This document shows positions 9,428 through 17,702 of a stretch of 59,843 bases of DNA, piece after piece. The position numbers and the translations under genes were made by a program. The DNA is from Flammeovirgaceae bacterium UBA5585 (lineage in GTDB: Bacteria; Bacteroidota; Bacteroidia; Cytophagales; Cyclobacteriaceae), in the NCBI GenBank assembly GCA_002425185.1, contig DILT01000011.1, forward strand, positions 1 to 59,843. Direction: 5' to 3'. The notes beneath the pieces were generated by a model. The model saw only the letters and a list, made by a program, of their open reading frames with translations. It did not search any database and was not told where the DNA came from. Position 1 is the stretch's first letter. Every line of letters begins with the position of its first letter.

Positions 9428-9517
9428 GAAACCAACCGGCACCGGCTGATCAAAAGACTTAAAGTTGCCAACTCGGTAGAACTGGTCGAGTATTTTCACA
9501 AAAACTGGTTTTTCTGA
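9428..9517 (+). pseudogene. Remnant of a LuxR-type HTH (response regulator tail)
   Basis: Read from 9428, 29 codons match the C-terminus of the regulator at 2-394: ETNRHRLIKRLKVANSVEL here against ETYRHRLIKRLNVSNSIEL there, then LVEYF and a stop at about the same distance. Upstream the match fades into stops within about 15 bases, so only the end of the domain survives. The copies differ at many positions in both DNA and protein, so this is an old or paralogous relic and not a fresh duplication. It was likely left when mobile DNA replaced the rest of the gene. Confidence 0.7.
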
Positions 9518-9598
9518 AAATTTCTTGAAATTTTTCTTTCCCCAGTTACACCCTCCTTGGGAATTTCATTTGATCTGATTGCTCACATTTATGGCAAT

Positions 9599-9830
9599 AT
9601 GGACAAACAGCCATCTATTTCTCAAATCAACAAGCTCTCAATCGTTGACTATTTACGCGGTTTGGGGATTAAACCTGCCAAAGTACGTGGAAACGACTAC
9701 TGGTACCTCTCCCCATTACGAGTTGAAAAGCAGCCGTCCTTTAAAGTTAATGCAAAGGTTAATCTGTGGAATGACTTCGGGCTGGGTATCCATGGGTGAC
9801 ACGATTATATCGCGTTCAACCATTTTATGT
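9599..9830 (+). pseudogene. 5' fragment of a mobile-element DNA primase (CHC2 zinc-finger type)
   Basis: The reading frame from the ATG at 9599 gives a segment typical of the start of primases on Bacteroidota conjugative and mobilisable elements: INKLSIVDYLRGLGIKP, then NDYWYLSPLRVEKQPSFKV and LWNDFGLG. In complete relatives, more than 200 residues of primase follow. Here the frame shifts by one base near 9785 and continues as GDTIIS, matching the expected family segment, and then ends. The next DNA reads as an unrelated gene piece on the other strand. It is a relic of an integrated element; no relaxase or conjugation gene accompanies it. Confidence 0.65.
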
Positions 9831-9877
9831 TCATATGGCATAGCTGTTTGAATAGCTTCTACACGTCTGGATAACAA

Positions 9878-9988
9878 GAATCCATGATTAATTTTGTTCA
9901 GAATTGATGTGAGTTCTTTTACGCCAGAAATACTGTTCATCAGATCCTTCGGGCACTTCCCCTGACAATTAATTGATGAGCTTTTCAC
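9878..9988 (-). pseudogene. Fragment of a ParS/DUF2384-like antitoxin domain
   Basis: On the minus strand, INCQGKCPKDLMNSISGVKE and the following 15 residues match the C-terminus of the protein at 10660-10929 (IDCQGRCPKDLMNRISAIKD). This is the conserved end of MbcA/ParS/Xre-type antitoxins, where G-x-x-P and a short helix precede an ILxxIxHG tail. The N-terminal 50 residues of the full copy are not present here, and beyond the tail the frame runs into the antisense of the primase relic. It is therefore a broken paralogue. Confidence 0.6.
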
Positions 9989-10000
9989 CCGGTATATGGG

Positions 10001-10378
10001 TTAAGTATTCTCAATATCTGTCATTGGAAATAATCTGAATTTTGTTCTCCAGCCGATTATCAATAAAACCAATAATGAAATATTCAATGGAGAGTAGCTG
10101 ATCGAAAGATTCAGTATTTGATTCATTGTGTAGATAAACACAAATGCATAAACAATAGCACCCATTACATGAGCTGTAAAGTTTGCAATTCTCCTGACCA
10201 GAATTTCCTTTCCATGCAAGAACACGGGTTTGTTCACATGCTCATAGTTTGTTACCAGCTCTATTTCTGGTTCAACCTTAGAAACAATGGATGGGTTAAT
10301 ATATCCATTCGTTTTATGAAAATAGCTGTGGAGTGCCTTTACATATTCAGGCTTTTTGGCGTTATTAATAGCATTCAT
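10001..10378 (-). CDS. Hypothetical membrane protein, two TM segments
   Basis: The 125-residue protein is not recognised. Its first 70 residues are polar (with YVKALHSYFHKTNGYINPS near the start); two hydrophobic segments follow, at about 71-88 (AHVMGAIVYAFVFIYTM) and 94-112 (ISYSPLNISLLVLLIIGW), and the tail is short. It sits between two copies of a ParS/DUF2384-like gene in the scrap zone of the island. The frame is intact, but no neighbour suggests a role. It may be a small effector with a membrane anchor, or a chance survivor of a larger gene. Confidence 0.5.
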   Translation of the reverse strand: MNAINNAKKPEYVKALHSYFHKTNGYINPSIVSKVEPEIELVTNYEHVNKPVFLHGKEILVRRIANFTAHVMGAIVYAFVFIYTMNQILNLSISYSPLNISLLVLLIIGWRTKFRLFPMTDIENT

Positions 10379-10525
10379 AGATTAACAGAATTAAGGTCTC
10401 AAGAAACAATTTATCTAAGCGAGGTAAGCATACATATAGACAGCTTGTGTCAAGTTGTATTTATATCTACAGATATTTTGATGATCACTTCAATTAGATA
10501 GATTAATTGAAACAAATTGGTTTAA

Positions 10526-10663
10526 CGACTAAAAGAATGGGTGATACTTGACCAGGCTTTACTTCAAACTCCAGAATTCGTTCACATTTACCAGCCTGAA
10601 CTTAGTGTCAAAAAAATTTACCGGCTTTGGCGGATTTTCCGTGGGGCAAAAAGCATCTTTTAA
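10526..10663 (+). other. Open 45-codon stretch without a start, probable gene tail
   Basis: From 10526 the plus strand reads 45 sense codons with protein-like composition (LDQALLQTPEFVHIYQPEL, then VKKIYRLWRIFRG) and ends at a stop at 10661-10663. No ATG, GTG or TTG with a plausible ribosome site opens it. Its stop overlaps the end of the minus-strand gene at 10660. It looks like the last part of a lost gene; the family is not recognised. Confidence 0.25.
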
Positions 10664-10929
10664 TAAGGAATACCGTGACTAATTCTTTTCAGAATTGAAA
10701 TCAAATCTTTGATCGCAGAAATTCTGTTCATCAAATCCTTAGGGCATCTCCCTTGGCAGTCAATGGACGGGGTATTCAGCCAGTTCAAGAAGTCTTCTTT
10801 GGTTAGAAAAATAGAAAGGCCAGTTTTCGCTAAATCTTTAAGAGCTGAATCAAATCGATCTAAAGCTGCAGGATTATTATCATCAATATCTAGTAACTCA
10901 TTAAGCTGATAAAGAAAACCAGAATTCAT
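10660..10929 (-). CDS. ParS/MbcA-like (DUF2384-type) antitoxin-like protein
   Basis: The 89-residue protein ends with the signature of the MbcA/ParS/Xre antitoxin C-terminal domain: FLNWLNTPSIDCQGRCPKDL, followed by MNRISAIKDLISILKRI and HGIPY. In the family this part forms the helical domain that covers the RES-type or related toxin. The N-terminal half is helical and acidic (LDIDDNNPAALDRFDSALKD), shorter than the full Xre-like region of 130-150-residue family members. No RES toxin gene is next to it. A second broken copy lies at 9878-9988, so the module was once duplicated. It may be an orphan antitoxin or part of a decayed pair. Confidence 0.5.
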   Translation of the reverse strand: MNSGFLYQLNELLDIDDNNPAALDRFDSALKDLAKTGLSIFLTKEDFLNWLNTPSIDCQGRCPKDLMNRISAIKDLISILKRISHGIPY

Positions 10930-11076
10930 GAAATATGTCTTAGTGGTGAACTTTTAAAATCCAAATGTAAAGAGAAATAAAGTAAATGGTAAGATCTGCA
11001 AATAGGCCAAAGTTGAGCAGAGACAATAATTGTCAGCTTTAGTTATGTCGAAGGGACATTCTTCGCCTTTTCTTAG

Positions 11077-11379
11077 CTAACAGATCGATATAAAAATTAA
11101 AGGCCTGTTCACAATTGTCTTTTTCCGATTGTCTTTGAGTTTCATTGTGTATTTCTCAATTAACCTGCGGTGAAGGACCGCCAATTCATCTAGCGCTTCG
11201 CCAAAAATCAGATCAAGCACCAGGAAGGTGAAGTGTGATCTGGCCCCATAGTCGTCAAATCCGCTTTTATCAATCTTATTGAAAAACAAGTTGTTCGTTA
11301 ACTCCTCACTAATGATAAATAAAATTCGATCAGCTTTCTTGGGTAAACGAAATTGTGGGTATTCAGGTATCTTCTTCAT
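11077..11379 (-). CDS. Hypothetical protein, 100 residues
   Basis: The frame opens MKKIPEYPQFRLPKKADRIL and is mainly helical, with a basic segment near the end (KYTMKLKDNRKKTIVN). No motif or family is recognised. It lies alone between the ParS-like gene and the KAP NTPase, on the same strand as both. Length and composition are consistent with a real small gene, but there is no supporting context, and it may be part of the decayed zone. Confidence 0.35.
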   Translation of the reverse strand: MKKIPEYPQFRLPKKADRILFIISEELTNNLFFNKIDKSGFDDYGARSHFTFLVLDLIFGEALDELAVLHRRLIEKYTMKLKDNRKKTIVNRPLIFISIC

Positions 11380-11774
11380 GAATGATGCGCTGTTGAATAA
11401 ACATCCTATGACCGCACCCGCAGCATTTAAATTGGTGCGGGAATTCGGACAAGCCAGTACCTCAAGAATATCGCTAAGTTATTTAAGGAACCTCGAAAAT
11501 ACTCTTACGCCTTCTTGCCCTTACTCCAACCTATAAAGTACAATACGGGGATTCATCTATCTACTTAATGATTCTATTGTAATGAAATTAATAAAATCCA
11601 TTGATAAATATGCGCAAACAAATCCATCTACGAAAATCTCTAGAGCTAAACAAATAATGTAGGAACATCTTATTCCGCTCGCTTTATAACATCTATTCAA
11701 TGCAGTTTCACTCAATTTACGAGGCATCCTAAATGCCGGTAATAATTTTTCTAAAACAAAACTTAAATCGTAAT
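11380..11774. other. 395-base stretch with no supported gene
   Basis: The stretch is A+T-rich. A 56-codon minus-strand frame (11557-11727) and the end of a plus-strand frame (to 11536) can be read, but neither shows a family signature, a clear ribosome site or a partner. I see no convincing terminator or promoter; the 3' end of the KAP NTPase gene borders it at 11775. Confidence 0.5.
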
Positions 11775-14700
11775 TTAAGATAATGGCTGAACCAGAGTTA
11801 TTTCAGTAGCTAACTCAAAATCACGCTTATCACACCAAGCACCAATAATAAAGTATTTATGATCAGAGAGATTATATCGTCTACTCCCAATAGTTTGGTT
11901 ATTGATCGACATTTGAATTTCCCAGATATTACTTGCTTTATCAACCGGAGAAAGGAACATCGTAATTTTTTCTCCTGTGTACTTAACATACCTCGTGAAA
12001 TCACTTGAGATCGCTCTGATGCGATTTTCTTTCATTTCAATTTGCTCCTTTAGAATCCATTTATCATTATCCTGTTCACCAATTGTCATATGCACATCAG
12101 ATTTATCAGGATCAAAATAACGACCTTCATTTATATTTGGAAATTGTTTTGACCTCAAAAAGCTAAGTCCCAAATTCCAAAAATCCGTTTTGATGGGCTC
12201 TATAGCTATTTTGAGCCAAGTCAAGTTAAGATCAAATATTTCTCTGTAAACAGCATCGTTCCTTTCTGGGTTACTTTCGGGTGCTGAATGAGCCTTAAAT
12301 GTGTGTTTTATTACCGTTTCCACAAACCTTATCTTCTCCTTCACATTTTTGGGTATGCCGCTCCAAGCATTTATGAATTCTACCGGAAATGAACGTAAAT
12401 TCTCTATCTCGTTAATTTTAAACTCTAAGATGTTACTTGAATTCTTTGATCCTGACTCAAAATACTCAAGAAGTTTTCTTCTACGTCTTTCGGGATAATC
12501 TGAGCCATTGATAAAGTCAATAAACTCTGACTCACTGAACAACTGAAAAGTAATTGGTTCAAAAACGAAAGTAAGATCATAATTAGGTATAATACTTGAT
12601 CTGATCAATAAATCAAGATATTCACTGCTATATTTCTTGATAAAGTCTTTGAATACTAATAGCGCTTGATTGTTTAAGAGAATTGTTTGTGATTCAATGT
12701 CTATGATCTGATGATAGAGAGCGGAAAATGTCCAATTTGAGAAACTGTCGGATAACTCCAGATACTGATTGAATAGATTAATGTTTAGCTCAATTAATCC
12801 CTCCTTATCAATATACTTATTTTCAGAGTTTTCTCTATCGTAAATTAAACCTCTTATCAAAAGTGAAATAAAATATGTTCGAGCGAATAGTTTCTGAATT
12901 GAGTTAGTGTTTTCTTTAAAAAGCCTAATAAAATGACTCTTTGTATCATCTATAGTACGGAATATCCTGTATGCATTCATAAATAATACTGAAGAAACTT
13001 TTCCTTCAGACCACTCCACCAAAAAAAGTAAAAATATAAAGTATTTTTCAGGTTGACTTGAGAATTCAATTTTAATAAAATCTGCGTCTAACAATTTAAA
13101 AAGATCTGCTTCTTTCTTTGGATTAAAAGACTCTTGAAAATATGGGTTTACTCTATAATTACCTTGGCTAACGATATCAGCCAAATCAAATTCTGCTAAA
13201 GCTGAATCTGGTATTTCATGATAGAAGTATGCTTCGAAGGCATTTGGCCCCTGAATAGCCATCGGGTGAGACCTTTCTCCTGAGAATAAATTCCTTAAAA
13301 TTTGCTTAATCAATTCTAGATCGATTGGGCTCAAAAAGTATTTATTATACTTATTCGTTTCTAACCTATCAAGATACCTTTCTACTACCAAATCGCTCTC
13401 ATCACCAACATCAGAAGCTTTTGTTGATTTTTTCGTTAACACAATTAATCCGGGTGAGAATTCTTCTGAGAAAAAATCCGTTCGTTTATACCATAATAAT
13501 GATATCAAAAATGGATATCGGACTTTCAGAATTTCAAAAAGAAAAAAATCCTTGATAAACAATCTTGAACCGTACAATTGGTAATTCATCGATAATGAAG
13601 TAATGAATTTATTTACCTCTCTAAATTGGGTGAAGAGAAAATTATCTGAAAGTAATGCTTTAATTGAGGTTGCCTCCTTAGCTGATATAGATGAAGTATT
13701 TGCCTTAAAAAAGGATTCATCAATTCTCATAATCAGGTCATTTTTAGGTATTGGAGATATCGGAATCTCCAAATCAAAGAACTTGTCCAGTATGATACTA
13801 AGGTTCCTCTTATTAAACTTTTCTAACGCATGTAGCAAATAAACCTTATCATAACATGATACATAAATCACATTTCCGAAATTGGCCGTATTCCGAATTA
13901 ATTTTAGAACTTCAACAATTTCCTTGGAATCAAGCCTATCTAAGTCATCAATGAAGATTACAACCCGCTTTTGAATTCTGCTAATCGATCGGTCAATTGA
14001 ATCAAAATCACCTTTTCGTGACAGAAATTGATCCAACAATTCAATAACGTTTGTATTTGCATTTTTCTCGATATTGATAAGGGATGCTATGTAATGGTCT
14101 AGATCGGAGGCAAGACTGTAATCGAACCTAGCGAGTTTGTCTTTAATGGAATCAGCAAAACCCTGCAGAAGGGAGCTCCTTCCAAGGGATAACCATGGGC
14201 TGAATTGTATGAATATGGCCGTGTTGCCCAAAGATTTCTCCAAGGATTTTATGAAAGATGTCTTCCCTATTCCCCAATCACCAACAATACCAATGGAATA
14301 TGCCGACTTAAAATGTGATTTTTGAATTTCTTCGGAAAGAAATTTTATCACCGTTGCCCGACTGGTATTTTCATTTTCAATTATAAATGGCTCGTTCTCA
14401 ATAAATATTGACTTATTCTTTTGATCTAGATCCACCCTTGAGACGTACACAATTCTAAGGATGATTTCAATGGCTGGCAGAAGCACAATAAACCACCCAT
14501 AATCAATCTTAAAAAGCTTCGATTGGTAGAAGGTGAAATCTTCCCAGTAGAAACGCTCCGTCAAGAAAATGATGAACACAAGAAAAATCAACAGATTACT
14601 CTTGAATGATAACCTTACAGGATAAATATATCTCAATGCTGAGGTGACAATAATTCCTAAAAGGAATAGGACCAACAAAGTCTCGAACAAGTTTCCATTA

Positions 14701-14912
14701 TAAAGTGTCAAATTCAGATTCCAAAACCAATCCTTTTCCAGGATTGAAATCATTAGAAGGACTCTAACTATTACATAGAAAAAAGTAAAAATGAAGCAAA
14801 TGGCAATAATTCTAAATATTTTCGAAACAAGACTTTGTGGTGCGAAGGCAGAATGATCAATATCAAACTCTTGTAACAATTTATTGAGTCGTTCCTTGGA
14901 AACCATTGGCAA
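11775..14912 (-). CDS. KAP-family P-loop NTPase, membrane-anchored
   Basis: This 1045-residue protein has four hydrophobic segments near the N-terminus (about 33-58, 76-93, 105-118 and 138-158), then an NTPase core: GIVGDWGIGKTSF (Walker A, about 209-218) and VVIFIDDLDRL (Walker B, about 316-326), followed by NVIYVSCYDK. This arrangement is that of KAP NTPases, a STAND-related family in which the NTPase domain is tied to the inner face of the membrane. The last 500 residues are helical and unassigned and could be a sensor or effector region. KAP NTPases occur in phage-exclusion and other conflict systems, including PifA of the F plasmid. Here it stands upstream of no gene on its strand, and the phosphatase gene diverges from it. 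Defence is the likely role by family and context; the trigger is unknown. Confidence 0.8.
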   Translation of the reverse strand: MPMVSKERLNKLLQEFDIDHSAFAPQSLVSKIFRIIAICFIFTFFYVIVRVLLMISILEKDWFWNLNLTLYNGNLFETLLVLFLLGIIVTSALRYIYPVRLSFKSNLLIFLVFIIFLTERFYWEDFTFYQSKLFKIDYGWFIVLLPAIEIILRIVYVSRVDLDQKNKSIFIENEPFIIENENTSRATVIKFLSEEIQKSHFKSAYSIGIVGDWGIGKTSFIKSLEKSLGNTAIFIQFSPWLSLGRSSLLQGFADSIKDKLARFDYSLASDLDHYIASLINIEKNANTNVIELLDQFLSRKGDFDSIDRSISRIQKRVVIFIDDLDRLDSKEIVEVLKLIRNTANFGNVIYVSCYDKVYLLHALEKFNKRNLSIILDKFFDLEIPISPIPKNDLIMRIDESFFKANTSSISAKEATSIKALLSDNFLFTQFREVNKFITSLSMNYQLYGSRLFIKDFFLFEILKVRYPFLISLLWYKRTDFFSEEFSPGLIVLTKKSTKASDVGDESDLVVERYLDRLETNKYNKYFLSPIDLELIKQILRNLFSGERSHPMAIQGPNAFEAYFYHEIPDSALAEFDLADIVSQGNYRVNPYFQESFNPKKEADLFKLLDADFIKIEFSSQPEKYFIFLLFLVEWSEGKVSSVLFMNAYRIFRTIDDTKSHFIRLFKENTNSIQKLFARTYFISLLIRGLIYDRENSENKYIDKEGLIELNINLFNQYLELSDSFSNWTFSALYHQIIDIESQTILLNNQALLVFKDFIKKYSSEYLDLLIRSSIIPNYDLTFVFEPITFQLFSESEFIDFINGSDYPERRRRKLLEYFESGSKNSSNILEFKINEIENLRSFPVEFINAWSGIPKNVKEKIRFVETVIKHTFKAHSAPESNPERNDAVYREIFDLNLTWLKIAIEPIKTDFWNLGLSFLRSKQFPNINEGRYFDPDKSDVHMTIGEQDNDKWILKEQIEMKENRIRAISSDFTRYVKYTGEKITMFLSPVDKASNIWEIQMSINNQTIGSRRYNLSDHKYFIIGAWCDKRDFELATEITLVQPLS

Positions 14913-15253
14913 TCAAAGTTTTTTGCAAATTAGAGCATTGTATATCTTAATCACTGTACTTGTGCCTAGGTCAAATGACATTAAGATCAAGAACCTGGAA
15001 TTAAGCCATTTCTACAATATAGGAAAGATAATATATACCAAATTTGTAACTAGGAGGAATAGTTCTGTTTGTTGTCCCAAAACAAGCGACATAGAGAATT
15101 CAATATCAAATTATCCTCCTGTTTTTTCCCTACGATCAAGGCGATTTATTAGGACTAAACCTTAAAAATAACGTTTTTTTGAGGCGGGGAGACAGCGAAA
15201 GCTATTAAATCATCATCTTTGCATTTTAGTGATTAGCATTAACTGATTCAATT
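14913..15253. other. Divergent intergenic region, KAP NTPase and PP2C genes
   Basis: This 341-base gap separates the starts of two divergent genes and must hold both promoters. Short plus-strand frames can be read, but they are not protein-like. I find no exact TAnnTTTG element; the closest for the phosphatase is TCATCTTTG near 15210-15218. No hairpin or repeat stands out. Confidence 0.4.
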
Positions 15254-15973
15254 ATGAACACTTCAGTTCAAACAATGACAGATCACAATACTTACAGCGA
15301 CAAAGGCCCTCGACATGAAAACCAAGACTCAGTAGAAGTTAAGGTTTTCGATAATATGTTGGTGGCATGTATTGCTGACGGGGTTAGCGGAAAAGAATGC
15401 GGTAAGAAAGCCTCTTCATTAACGATTCGCTTTTTCCTTGATCATTTTTCCAAAGGTGCAGATATGACGGAGCTTGTTAAAGAATCCCATGCATTTATAA
15501 AAAGGCTACAGGATGAGCATAAAGAGTGCAGTGGGATGGCAACTACTTTCACTGCTTGTTATGTAGAGAATCGTATACTCAAAGGAGTGCATGTGGGCGA
15601 TAGTCGTATTTGCATTCTTCGAGGAAATGGGATTAAGCAACTTACACAGGATCATACCGAGGTCAACAGACTGCTTCAGAGTGGAAAGATCACCTTTGAA
15701 GATTCACATAACTACCCTAGACGTAATATTCTGGAAAGTGCTGTAGGCATCCATAAAGAACTGTTGGTGCAAAGCTTTGAATTCGAACTTAGGGCTGGGG
15801 ATCGCGTGCTTTTAACAACAGATGGAGTACATAATGTAATCAGTAAAAAGGAATTACGTGATCTATCAGTAATGAGCCCTGATTCTGATCAATTCAGTAA
15901 AGCAATCATTAAAACGCTTTCATACAAGAAACTGTCAGATAATGTTTCATTCATTGTATTAGGTATAAATTGA
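15254..15973 (+). CDS. PP2C-type Ser/Thr protein phosphatase
   Basis: The 239-residue protein carries the metal-binding motifs of PPM/PP2C phosphatases in order: RHENQDS (residues 20-26), ADGVSG (41-46), GDSRICIL (about 115), TTDGVHN (about 190) and SDNVSF (about 229). The aspartates in these motifs bind the Mn/Mg pair that activates water for phosphoester hydrolysis. It is a free-standing cytoplasmic catalytic domain with no membrane segment. Its stop codon touches the stop of the convergent Ser/Thr kinase at 15974 with no base between, so the two are a natural writer-eraser pair. Their shared substrate may be another island protein, such as the 610-residue protein or the KAP NTPase (inference). 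Confidence 0.9.
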   Translation: MNTSVQTMTDHNTYSDKGPRHENQDSVEVKVFDNMLVACIADGVSGKECGKKASSLTIRFFLDHFSKGADMTELVKESHAFIKRLQDEHKECSGMATTFTACYVENRILKGVHVGDSRICILRGNGIKQLTQDHTEVNRLLQSGKITFEDSHNYPRRNILESAVGIHKELLVQSFEFELRAGDRVLLTTDGVHNVISKKELRDLSVMSPDSDQFSKAIIKTLSYKKLSDNVSFIVLGIN

Positions 15974-17299
15974 TCAGGAACATATTGCTTTAACAGTATG
16001 TAGCAAAACCGGATGCAACCTTTGTATATCGAACTGAATTGAAAAATTTAGATGTTCAAAAGCTTTGCATGCAGCCTCATCATCCACACGAATTTCAAGC
16101 GCAAGCCGCTTAGCTAAGATTTCATCCAGATTTCTTCCGACTATATTTACAAATTTGTTCTCCACATACCATCTGTTATGAGAGGTTCCCATGTATAGCA
16201 TAGCCATCAGACATTCGGCTTGAACATCAATATCGCAATTGTTGATAAATTTCTGGAGTCTGATTGAAAGTCCATCGCACTCTGCAAACGGAAATGAGCT
16301 TTCGCGTATCCACTTGGCATATAACAATCCTAATCGACCTGCCAACATCGGGAAGGCTTCATTAACCTTGTCTAAGTGGTCAATCGTTAACCTTCGTAAT
16401 ACTGCTATAGAGTCTGCACTGGGGTGTTCATCATCCACAAAATCAACAATATCCTTCCAATGTTTCTCCTTTAACTTATCAGGTTCTGTATTTAGCAATT
16501 CGAATATTGCCTCACCCTTGGATGTCTCTGGTTGTGCCTTTATATCACCCATAGATAACAGGGCATCCCGTACTGCTGTAACACTCTTGAAGCGTCTTGA
16601 GGCATCTTTCCTTGTGCAGTTTAGCAAGATACCTGAAAAATCACCTGATTCCTTTATCTCATTGCAGGGGATTCTTTTATCAGTTCCAACGAAATCGTGG
16701 AGTATGCATCCTAGAGAGTAAATATCCGAACGGACAGAAGCATAGGTTAAATCCTTAACAATTTCAGGAGCAGTATAAGCATCCGAACCCATTCTCATGC
16801 CAGTTTGAGTAATAGTTGACACATTTGTTTGATCAACAGACATTAACCCGAAATCTCCAATAGCATAGTAATCCTTACCATTCGAATCATTGAAACGAAG
16901 TACGTTCTGAGGTTTCAAATCACGGTGATATATTCTGATTTTGTGAATCTCTTCCAGTCCTGCAATAATATCCATCATTGCTTGCATATAATTACCTTTC
17001 AAAGTCCGATCCTTTTCGATATCATCAGCAAGAGAACTCTCTGCAACAGGCATCAGAAAATACGGAGGATCAATCTCAAGATCCTCATCTAGTACAGGGA
17101 CAATATTCTTATGCACAAATTGCTTCTGAACTTTGGCCTCTCGAATAAATCTCTTCTTAACATGATCATGTAAATCGGGTGAAGTCTTGATACTAACCAG
17201 AAACATTTTCCTTGCTAATATATCACCCTTTTTATTAGAGACCCGGTCAACTATTCCGAACCCTCCTTGTCCAATTGTTTCTATAAATTTTAAATCCAT
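15974..17299 (-). CDS. Ser/Thr protein kinase (Hanks type) with helical C-terminal region
   Basis: The 441-residue protein has a complete kinase core: glycine loop GQGGFGIV (residues 10-17), the ATP lysine K31 in LARKMF, the catalytic loop YHRDLKPQNVL at about 123-132, the DFG motif (IGDFGLM, about 146-152) and an APEI segment. It therefore should be active. After about residue 270 there is a 170-residue helical region with no recognised domain and no membrane segment, so the kinase is probably cytoplasmic, unlike PASTA kinases. It converges with the PP2C gene, their stop codons forming TGATCA. Kinases act in defence systems such as Pgl/BREX (PglW) and staphylococcal Stk2; that role here is inferred from the island. 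Confidence 0.9.
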   Translation of the reverse strand: MDLKFIETIGQGGFGIVDRVSNKKGDILARKMFLVSIKTSPDLHDHVKKRFIREAKVQKQFVHKNIVPVLDEDLEIDPPYFLMPVAESSLADDIEKDRTLKGNYMQAMMDIIAGLEEIHKIRIYHRDLKPQNVLRFNDSNGKDYYAIGDFGLMSVDQTNVSTITQTGMRMGSDAYTAPEIVKDLTYASVRSDIYSLGCILHDFVGTDKRIPCNEIKESGDFSGILLNCTRKDASRRFKSVTAVRDALLSMGDIKAQPETSKGEAIFELLNTEPDKLKEKHWKDIVDFVDDEHPSADSIAVLRRLTIDHLDKVNEAFPMLAGRLGLLYAKWIRESSFPFAECDGLSIRLQKFINNCDIDVQAECLMAMLYMGTSHNRWYVENKFVNIVGRNLDEILAKRLALEIRVDDEAACKAFEHLNFSIQFDIQRLHPVLLHTVKAICS

Positions 17300-17599
17300 T
17301 ATTTGTTTATCATATATGTGCAGTTGTAATAAAGCTCCTCAGTTTGAAATCCTTGTACCAACCAATTAGATTAAATTTTTTTAAATTCTGCTAATTGCCC
17401 ATCCTGACATAGAAGATACTCCTATTATATTTTGAAACTCAGAACTGTCGTTAAGAAAATATTATCCTGCTAGTATAACTAATTAAAATAAACTTGGCTC
17501 AATAGGACTAAGAATCAGCAATCCATTATGATGCCTCAGAGTGTTCCAGAAAGGATAAGCTCAAAAAAATTTTAAAAGTAACAATGCTTTAATCCCGAG
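17300..17599. other. 300-base stretch upstream of the kinase, no gene seen
   Basis: This lies between the kinase start and the 30-codon membrane ORF on the same strand. It is A+T-rich and holds no supported coding frame. It should contain the kinase promoter; I see no exact TAnnTTTG element on the minus strand. Confidence 0.4.
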
Positions 17600-17692
17600 T
17601 TATCTTTTCCTTCTCCAATCATTGAATTTTGACCACAACAAAAATGCTGCAAGCCATGCAAAGAGTGCTAAAATTACTTGAATCCATGTCAT
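17600..17692 (-). CDS. Small single-pass membrane peptide, 30 residues
   Basis: A 30-codon frame starts 10 bases after the stop of the 610-residue gene on the same strand. It reads a short start (MTWIQ), a 15-residue hydrophobic stretch (VILALFAWLAAFLLW), then SKFNDWRRKR and stop. One membrane helix followed by a basic tail is the form of many small membrane proteins and of type I toxin peptides. The close spacing suggests co-translation with the upstream gene. There is no homologue I can name, and a chance ORF is possible, but the amphipathic order and spacing are unlike random sequence. Confidence 0.45.
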   Translation of the reverse strand: MTWIQVILALFAWLAAFLLWSKFNDWRRKR

Positions 17693-17702
17693 AACTATCT
17701 CT

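Noticed and set aside
11279..11536. Plus-strand 85-codon ORF
   Set aside because: Half is antisense to the 100-residue minus-strand gene and the rest has no recognised pattern.
11557..11727. 56-codon minus-strand ORF starting MPRKLSETAL
   Set aside because: No family signature, ribosome site or partner; a frame of this length is expected by chance in A+T-rich DNA.
14884..15165. Plus-strand 93-codon ORF over the KAP start and the gap
   Set aside because: It overlaps the KAP start and has low-complexity, non-family composition.
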